Assembly: GCF_016583645.1 (NCBI RefSeq)
Contig: NZ_NRRL01000045.1
Coordinates: 1 to 36,004, forward strand
Reading direction: 5' to 3'
Source of the DNA: Rhodovibrio sodomensis
GTDB taxonomy: Bacteria; Pseudomonadota; Alphaproteobacteria; Kiloniellales; Rhodovibrionaceae
Length of the DNA: 36,004 bases
Shown: piece by piece, positions 31,522 to 36,004 of the stretch
Position numbering within the stretch: the stretch's first letter is position 1
Layout of the letters: every line of letters begins with the position of its first letter
Notes under the pieces: model-generated
The model's database searches: none
What the model was told of the DNA's origin: nothing
Seen by the model: only the letters and a program-made list of their open reading frames with translations
Made by a program: the position numbers and the translations under genes

Positions 31522-32603
31522 GGCGCGGGCGCGTCCAGGTCGGGCAGGCGGTGCAGCAGGCTGGCGTCGCCGTAGGAGAAGAAGCGGTAGCCCTGCTGCT
31601 TGGCATGCGCGTACGCGGCCAGCATCCGCCGACGGCCGGCGAACGCGCAGACCAGCATGAACAGGGTCGAGCGGGGCAGGTGGAAGTTGGTGAACAACAG
31701 GTCGCTCGCCTTGAAGCGGTAGCCCGGCAGGATGAAGATGTCGCTCTCGTCCCGGAAGGGGTGCACGGTCCCGGCGGCGTCCGCCGCCGTCTCGATCAGC
31801 CGCAGGGCGGTCGTGCCGATCGCGACCGCCCGGCCGCCGGCCGCGCGGGCCGCGTTGATCGCCTCGGCCGTGTCGGCCGTGATCTCGCCGAATTCCGCAT
31901 GCATCGGATGCTGGCGCGGATCGTCGGTCTTGACCGGCAGGAAGGTGCCGGCGCCGACGTGCAGCGTGACCGTGACCCGCCGGACCCCGCGGGCGTCCAG
32001 CCGGGCCAGCAGCTCGTCGGTGAAGTGCAGGCCGGCGGTGGGCGCCGCGACCGCGCCCGGGGCCCGGGCGAACACCGTCTGGTAGTCCTGCTCGTCGCTG
32101 AGGTCGGCGCCGTCGTGCCGGTCGATATAGGGCGGCAATGGCATCCCGCCGACCCGCTCGAGGGCGTGCAGCAGATCCGCGCCGGCGCGCTCGAAGCGCA
32201 GCACGACCTCGCCGCCGGCGGGCTTGTCGATCACCTCGGCCGTCAGGCTGGCTGCGTTCTGCGTCGCGTCCTGGAGCTTCCCGAAGGTGACGGTGTCGCC
32301 GACGCGCAGGCGCTTGCCGGGCCTGGCGAAGGCGCGCCACGTGTCGTCGCGCGCGGGATCGGGCTTGTGCAGCGTCGCCTCGATCCGCGCCTGGCCGCGG
32401 GTTCCCCACAGCCGGGTTGGGATCACCCGGGTGTCGTTGAAGACGGCGACGTCGCCCGGCCGCAGCAGGTCCGGCAGGTCGCGCACGCCGAGGTCCCGGA
32501 AGCTCTCGCCGACCTCGAGCAGACGCGCGGCGTCGCGCGGCCTGATCGGCCGCTGCGCCACCAGGGACTTGGGCAGGTCGAAATCGAAGTCGTCGGTGCG
32601 CAT
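31518..32603 (-). CDS. queA: S-adenosylmethionine:tRNA ribosyltransferase-isomerase
   Basis: QueA transfers the ribosyl part of SAM onto preQ1 in tRNA, giving epoxyqueuosine. The 361-residue protein begins MRTDDFDFDLPKSLVAQRP, has GDVAVFNDTRVIPTRLWG, GGMPLPPYI, DYQTVFA, GAVAAPTAGLHFT, LHVGAGTFLPVKT, and the late SDIFILPGYRFK...LLTNFHLPRSTLFMLVCAF-like block, all diagnostic. The ATG at 32603 is chosen on homology; the open frame upstream to 32822 is Arg/Pro-rich. First gene of queA-tgt-queF; overlaps tgt by four bases. Confidence 0.95.
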   Translation of the reverse strand: MRTDDFDFDLPKSLVAQRPIRPRDAARLLEVGESFRDLGVRDLPDLLRPGDVAVFNDTRVIPTRLWGTRGQARIEATLHKPDPARDDTWRAFARPGKRLRVGDTVTFGKLQDATQNAASLTAEVIDKPAGGEVVLRFERAGADLLHALERVGGMPLPPYIDRHDGADLSDEQDYQTVFARAPGAVAAPTAGLHFTDELLARLDARGVRRVTVTLHVGAGTFLPVKTDDPRQHPMHAEFGEITADTAEAINAARAAGGRAVAIGTTALRLIETAADAAGTVHPFRDESDIFILPGYRFKASDLLFTNFHLPRSTLFMLVCAFAGRRRMLAAYAHAKQQGYRFFSYGDASLLHRLPDLDAPAP

Positions 32604-32730
32604 GGTCTGACGGTCGGTGGCGGACGGCGGGCCGTGCCTGCGGTCGGAAGGCCGGGCGGTATAGCACCGCCGTGCGCGGTCCCGAAAGACCGCCCGCGTC
32701 GGCGGCGTACGGGCGGGCGCGCCAGCCGGG

Positions 32731-33387
32731 TCAGGTACGGGCGTCCTGGCGCAGGCCGAGGACGAGGCGCTCCGGTGCCACCGCCCCGATCGCATGAAAC
32801 GGCCGGTTATCGCTGCCGGCAAAGCCGGGCGCGCGCATGATCAGGGCGTCGCCGGCCGATCCTGGGATCTCCAGCGCGCCGGCGAAACTGCGCTCCGGGC
32901 AGACGTAGAACCGGCCGACCCCGCGGAGTACGAGGTTGACCACCAGATGGACGTAGCGAACGTGGTCCTTGTGCGGGGAAATCCCGATGTCGCCCGGCGG
33001 ATAGCGCTGCACCACCCGGTCGTTGAACGCGATCGCCGCGCAGGCGGGGGTGTCGTCGCGCGCCAGCACTGCGTTCAACCGCTGCGCAAGCGCGTCGGCG
33101 ACCTCGGCCAACGGGCCGGTTTCCGGGACGTCGTCGGCGATCTCGAAACTCTGGGTGACCGCCCGTTCGCCGCTGCCGACGACCGGCCGGGCGGTGCGGA
33201 AGGACAGCTGGTCGGCAACCCTTGCGAGCGTGCGTTGGGACGCCAGCGACAGGGCCGGGACCGCGGCCGCGCCGACGCGCTCGACCCGGCGGAGGCTGTC
33301 CGCCAGGGCGTCGTCGCTCAGGCTCAACCAGGGCCGGCGCTGGGCCTCGTTCTGGGCCTCGCTCGGGGCGTCGTGGCCGGACTGCAT
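32731..33387 (-). CDS. 2-oxoglutarate/Fe(II) oxygenase-like protein
   Basis: The 218-residue protein has a C-terminal half with the pattern of the double-stranded beta-helix dioxygenases: FNDRVVQRYPPGDIGISPHKDH, with an HxD pair at His139 and Asp141, then RFYVCPERS, GDALIMRAPG and a distal His198 (RPFHAIGAV) followed by Arg207, which would bind 2-oxoglutarate. The N-terminal third is helical and not recognised. The substrate is unknown. It lies downstream of the XRE regulator on the same strand, 239 bases away, with hairpins between. Confidence 0.65.
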   Translation of the reverse strand: MQSGHDAPSEAQNEAQRRPWLSLSDDALADSLRRVERVGAAAVPALSLASQRTLARVADQLSFRTARPVVGSGERAVTQSFEIADDVPETGPLAEVADALAQRLNAVLARDDTPACAAIAFNDRVVQRYPPGDIGISPHKDHVRYVHLVVNLVLRGVGRFYVCPERSFAGALEIPGSAGDALIMRAPGFAGSDNRPFHAIGAVAPERLVLGLRQDART

Positions 33388-33414
33388 AGCCTAGGCAGAT
33401 AGACCCAAAAGGCC

Positions 33415-33436
33415 GGTTCGGGAACCGCCCCGAACC
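33415..33436 (-). terminator. Hairpin upstream of the oxygenase-like gene
   Basis: GGTTCGGG-AACCGC-CCCGAACC is a perfect 8-bp stem, 28 bases before the start of the oxygenase-like gene on the minus strand. It could be in that gene's leader or end the upstream transcript. Confidence 0.4.
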
Positions 33437-33584
33437 GTCGAAAGCGGGCCGGTCCGGGCGCTCTCGCGCCGAACCCGACGGCATCATCGTCGGCGCGGTC
33501 GCACGCAGGCGGGTCGGTTCGGCGTCCGGTTGGACGGGGACCCGGTGTCCGGGCCCCCAATCGCGGGAAAGCTGGCCGTCTTGG

Positions 33585-33626
33585 GACACGCCGCCGACGG
33601 ACGGATCGGTCCGCGGCGGCGGCGTC
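33585..33626 (-). terminator. Hairpin directly after the XRE regulator gene
   Basis: GGACACGCCGCCG pairs with CGGCGGCG-GCGTCC, with small bulges, around a 16-base loop adjacent to the stop codon at 33627. No T tract follows. Confidence 0.4.
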
Positions 33627-34058
33627 CTACTCGCCGCTGGCCGACTTGGAGAGCGACCGCAGCAGGTCGAACGCCCGACGGCGCACCTTTTCGTCGTCGA
33701 TGCTGTAATACGCGCGCACCAGTTCCAGGGTCTCGCGCTCCGCCATCACGTCGTGGGCGGCGCTGTCCTGCGTCGCCTCGTGCGGGCCGACGTTCTGGTT
33801 GGCGATGTCGTTCGCCGCCTTGGCGGACAGATCATCGAAGAAGTAACTGACCGGCACGTCGAGGACGCGGGCCAGTTCGTACAGGCGACTTGCGACGATG
33901 CGATTCGCGCCACGCTCGTACTTTTGCACCTGTTGGAAAGTGATGCCGACCATGCGGGCCAGCTTTTCTTGACTTAAGCCGACTAGGACGCGGCGCTGTC
34001 GAAGACGCTGCCCCACATGTACATCGACTGGGTTCGGTTTCATTGTTGCTTCGCTCAT
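33627..34058 (-). CDS. XRE/Cro-CI family transcriptional regulator
   Basis: The 143-residue protein carries MKPNPVDVHVGQRLRQRRVLVGLSQEKLARMVGITFQQVQKYERGANRI at residues 6-54, the highly conserved N-terminus of a family of alphaproteobacterial XRE regulators (helix-turn-helix about 27-47). The C-terminal half is helical and ends LVRAYYSIDDEKVRRRAFDLLRSLS. Such proteins are usually single, housekeeping-level regulators; their ligands are unknown. I use the ATG at 34058; the ATG at 34043 (MKPNP) is equally possible, and extension to 34166 is unlikely. The 285 bases upstream are AT-rich and hold promoters for this gene and the DUF423 gene. Confidence 0.88.
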   Translation of the reverse strand: MSEATMKPNPVDVHVGQRLRQRRVLVGLSQEKLARMVGITFQQVQKYERGANRIVASRLYELARVLDVPVSYFFDDLSAKAANDIANQNVGPHEATQDSAAHDVMAERETLELVRAYYSIDDEKVRRRAFDLLRSLSKSASGE

Positions 34059-34306
34059 GGCCCAATACTCATGCGTTGTTGCCGTGTTGCACGGCTGTCT
34101 AACGGGTCTGCTGCCAGCCTGGGGACAACCGCGGCTCAGTCTGTGCGGTTTACCTGCCTTTTGCATGTCGGATCAACAAGTATTCTTGGTAAAATGGTCT
34201 ATATCCACGCCCAAAGGTATAGGCGGGAGGGTATCTCAAACAGTGTGATTGGTGTGACAAACTCGCCCAGGGGGTGCCCGATAGCAGGGCAACGTGAATA
34301 GCGAAG

Positions 34307-34336
34307 TTGTCCCGTCTCACCACGATTAGGTATACA
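34307..34336 (+). promoter_or_regulatory. Candidate promoter of the DUF423 gene
   Basis: TTGTCC (34307-34312) and TATACA (34331-34336) are spaced by 18 bases. A transcript from here would begin at or next to the A of the ATG at 34344, and no ribosome binding site is visible, so a leaderless mRNA is suggested. Confidence 0.45.
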
Positions 34337-34343
34337 ACACCAC

Positions 34344-34748
34344 ATGTGGGAAACCGTTAACCGCACTGCACGTGCATGGCTGCTATGCGCCGGCGTGTAC
34401 GGATTTTTTGCGGTCGCGTTGGGCGCGTTCGCCGCCCACGGGCTCGAATCGACCCTCGATGCGACTCGGCTCGGCTGGATTGAAACCGGCGCGCGTTATC
34501 AGGCGCTGCACGCGCTGGCGCTGATCGGGGTGGCGCTGCTGCAGGCACGGGGCGGCAGCCGGCTCGTCCGGCCGGTCGCGGTGGCGGGCGCGGGCTTCGC
34601 GGTCGGCGGCCTGCTGTTCCCGGGCGGGCTGTACCTGGCCGCGGTGCTCGGCTGGACCTTCCTGATCCCGGTCGTGCCGGTCGGCGGCGGCGCGTTCCTG
34701 ATCGGCTGGCTGGCGCTGATCTGGGCCGCGCTGGGCCGCGGTTCCTGA
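34344..34748 (+). CDS. DUF423 membrane protein
   Basis: The 134-residue protein has four predicted membrane helices and the DUF423 pattern: FFAVALGAFAAHGLE (21-35), GARYQALHALALIGVALL (49-66), and a GLLFPGGLYLAAVLGW segment (89-104, the family's F-x-G-S/G-L-Y-x motif). Small proteins of this family are widespread in the bacterial inner membrane; the function is not known. It has no visible ribosome binding site (ACAACACCAC before the ATG). Divergent from the XRE regulator. Confidence 0.88.
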   Translation: MWETVNRTARAWLLCAGVYGFFAVALGAFAAHGLESTLDATRLGWIETGARYQALHALALIGVALLQARGGSRLVRPVAVAGAGFAVGGLLFPGGLYLAAVLGWTFLIPVVPVGGGAFLIGWLALIWAALGRGS

Positions 34749-34803
34749 ATCCGCCCGCTGGAGGCCCGCCCGACGCGCGTCGGGGACCGGCCGCGACGGC
34801 CGG

Positions 34804-35268
34804 CTACCGCGTGGCCGCGTCGGTCAGCTTGTCGAGCGCGCCGGTCATCCGGTCGATCACCTTGCTCTGGCCGGTGATGCCGTGACGCCGGGCCAGGTAC
34901 GCCGGGTCGTTGTAGGCGAGGTGGACATCGCCGTGCGCGTCGGCATAGGCCAGCGCCTTCATCGGCAGGTCGATCGCCACCGTGCGCTCGGCCTGCATCA
35001 GGGGCGTGCCCAGCTTCGGGTTGCCGAAGATCAGCAACTGCGTCGCCGGCAGGTCGAGGCCGACGCCAGCCGCCCCTGCGGCATGGTCGACGCGCGTGAA
35101 CACACGGATGCCGTTCTGCTTCAGCACCGCTTCAAGCTTGTCCAGGGTCGCCGACACGCTGTGCGCGGACGGCTTGACGATCATCCCGTCCGGCGCGGCG
35201 CGCAGGGTCGGGGCGGCGGCGACGGTAAGCGCGGTTACGACGGCGGCGATCAGCGCGAAGCGGCGCAT
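34804..35268 (-). CDS. Periplasmic DUF302 protein
   Basis: The 154-residue protein has a Sec signal (MRRFALIAAVVTALTVAAAPTLRA, cleavage near residue 24) and a DUF302 domain: GMIVKPSAHSVSATLDKLEAVLKQNGIRVFTRVDHAAGAAGVG, LLIFGNPKLGTPLMQAERTVAIDLPMKALAYAD, and YNDPAYLARRHGI. DUF302 proteins are small alpha/beta domains of unknown function, often near oxidative-stress or metal genes. GGGAGC precedes the ATG. The gene converges with the DUF423 gene; 55 bases lie between. Confidence 0.87.
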   Translation of the reverse strand: MRRFALIAAVVTALTVAAAPTLRAAPDGMIVKPSAHSVSATLDKLEAVLKQNGIRVFTRVDHAAGAAGVGLDLPATQLLIFGNPKLGTPLMQAERTVAIDLPMKALAYADAHGDVHLAYNDPAYLARRHGITGQSKVIDRMTGALDKLTDAATR

Positions 35269-35331
35269 GGCGGTGCTCCCGGTTCTGGGTGGGTCTCACG
35301 CCCACAGCCTGCGGGTTCCAACGCGGCCGGC

Positions 35332-35381
35332 CTAGAACAGAATCGATCAAAGCCAGACCGGCTTGCATCGACTCCGCTCTA
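35332..35381. repeat. Palindromic intergenic element, diverged type A copy
   Basis: CTAGAACAGAATCGAT pairs with ATCGACTCCGCTCTA; positions agree with AGAGCAAAATCGAT with a few changes, several of them transitions. A type B hairpin follows at 35396 after the same spacing as at 10958-11071. Confidence 0.65.
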
Positions 35382-35395
35382 AAGTCCTGAAGAAA

Positions 35396-35443
35396 GCGCA
35401 AGATTCAGCTGAAAGGCGAGACCGCCCTGCACCATCTTGCCCG
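35396..35443. repeat. Second hairpin of the composite palindromic element (type B)
   Basis: GCGCAAGAT and ATCTTGCCC frame AGATTCAGCTGAAAGG, which is identical over 16 bases with 11034-11049. It is the right half of a composite unit of about 112 bases. Confidence 0.65.
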
Positions 35444-35607
35444 AGCCGGCGCCGCCCGTGCAGGCCATCAAGGTTGCTTGAAGCCTAGGGTCCGCGTCGC
35501 CGACGGGGCACGGGGCAGCGCGGTCAGCCTCACCTTCCGCCGTCGGCGCGATGGCTTTACCCTGAAAACCACGGCCCGCTGCCCACGGCGCTTAACCGGG
35601 AGACGAG
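35444..35607 (+). promoter_or_regulatory. Upstream region of the TusA-like gene
   Basis: I see no gene and no clear promoter hexamers. GGGAGA at 35598-35603 is the ribosome binding site for the ATG at 35608. Confidence 0.3.
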
Positions 35608-35838
35608 ATGAGCGAAGCCCACTACCTGGACGCGCGCGACCTCAAATGCCCGTTGCCGGTGCTGCGGGCGCGCAAGGCGATGAAGGACGTCCCGGCCGGC
35701 GGTCTGCTGGAGGTCCAGGCGACCGATCCGGGCGCACCCGCCGACTTCGAAGCGTTCTGCGAGACCACCGGCCACGCGCTGGAGGCCTCGGAGGAGGCCG
35801 ACGGCGTCTACACCCTGCGGATCCGCAAGAGCGGCTAG
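35608..35838 (+). CDS. TusA/SirA-family sulfurtransferase
   Basis: The 76-residue protein has the family motif LDARDLKCPLPVLRARKAMKDV at 7-28, with Cys14 in CPLP as the sulfur-carrying residue, and the beta-alpha-beta ending DFEAFCETTGHALEASEEADGVYTLRIRKS. TusA-like proteins relay persulfide sulfur for tRNA thiolation, molybdopterin or sulfur oxidation; members outside the classical tus set cannot be assigned to one route. The TAG stop is the CTAG of a palindromic element that follows. Confidence 0.92.
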   Translation: MSEAHYLDARDLKCPLPVLRARKAMKDVPAGGLLEVQATDPGAPADFEAFCETTGHALEASEEADGVYTLRIRKSG

Positions 35839-35884
35839 GGCAAAATCGATCAAGGTCGAGTCGACCTTGATCGTGAATCTGGAG
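35835..35884. repeat. Palindromic intergenic element (type A copy) at the end of the TusA-like gene
   Basis: CTAGGGCAAAATCGATCAAG and CTTGATCGTGAATCTGGAG frame the inner GGTCGAGTCGACC, which is nearly symmetric. The left half is well kept and the right end has decayed. The gene's stop codon is inside the left CTAG. Confidence 0.75.
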
Positions 35885-35988
35885 CGTTCTCGAGGGTCCG
35901 GGAACGGCAGTTTGCCAGGGCGAGACGGCTTTTGCCGGACCGCTCGTGAACGTGGATTGAACGGACCCGCGGGCAGCGAGGCAGGTCT

Positions 35989-36004
35989 ATGGGGATTGTG
36001 TCGA
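35989..36004 (+). CDS. Possible start of a further gene, cut by the window edge
   Basis: An ATG follows GAGGCAGG at a plausible distance and opens a frame MGIVS to the edge. Five codons cannot identify a product; it may be chance. Confidence 0.2.

Noticed and set aside
30445..32840. Long plus-strand frames antisense to queA and tgt
   Set aside because: Mirror frames of GC-rich coding DNA; the minus strand carries clear enzyme motifs.
1..36004. CRISPR arrays
   Set aside because: No regularly spaced identical repeats with variable spacers; the palindromic elements are dispersed singly.
1..36004. tRNA and rRNA genes
   Set aside because: I looked for T-loop GGTTCGAATCC-like strings with matching acceptor stems and found none I could support.

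Overview
The window is GC-rich (roughly 65-70 % by eye), has Alphaproteobacteria-type gene content and carries the 5' end of bchN, a gene of bacteriochlorophyll synthesis. That points to a phototrophic purple alphaproteobacterium, most likely of the Rhodospirillales (a Rhodovibrio-like organism is my guess; the genus is not proven by the sequence). Most of the window is ordinary core metabolism. The unusual content lies in intergenic repeats, two insertion sequences, decayed genes and regulatory leaders.

Layout. 1-218: start of bchN on the minus strand, at an apparent edge of photosynthesis genes. 539-1631: hot-dog thioesterase and an exported pentapeptide-repeat protein. 2015-7072: DUF6880 protein, then folP, glmM and thiD (folate, peptidoglycan precursor and thiamin steps; the folP-glmM pair is a conserved alphaproteobacterial neighbourhood). 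7091-10884: GcvT-like folate-binding protein and a MocR-type PLP regulator on the minus strand, divergent from a PhzF-like isomerase across a compact operator region. 11125-13180: DUF1127 protein and an SLC13/TrkA-C permease, converging on a hairpin. 13868-16808: serC and serA (serine synthesis), with a candidate leader peptide before serC and a large palindrome between the genes. 16990-18529: PqiA-domain protein and a CDF zinc exporter. 18750-19260: wreck of an IS630 transposase. 19422-21943: SleB-type cell-wall hydrolase with an AT-rich regulatory region, and a large pentapeptide-repeat protein. 22116-24628: SDR, dodecin, flavin amine oxidase. 24754-25284: lipoprotein. 25328-26381: an intact IS481-family element. 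26382-28154: queG and a membrane-anchored CBS protein. 28248-29750: ABC-ATPase remnant, Crp/Fnr regulator, small unknown protein. 29894-32603: queF, tgt, queA (queuosine operon). 32731-34058: 2OG-Fe(II) oxygenase-like protein and an XRE regulator. 34344-35838: DUF423, DUF302 and TusA-like proteins.

Queuosine modification is nearly fully represented: queA adds the epoxycyclopentane to the base that Tgt inserts, QueG reduces it, and QueF makes the preQ1 base. queA and tgt overlap by four bases; queG stands apart, 2.4 kb downstream of queF.

The most distinctive signal is a family of intergenic palindromes with CTAG-like ends and inner arms such as AGAGCAAAATCGAT (near 10958, 11031, 16885, 19264, 25281, 29831, 35332, 35396 and 35835). 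Several genes use the TAG inside the element's end as their own stop codon. The IS481 copy has inserted into one such CTAG, between two convergent genes that shared a palindrome, and the target site now supplies the stop codons of both the transposase and queG.
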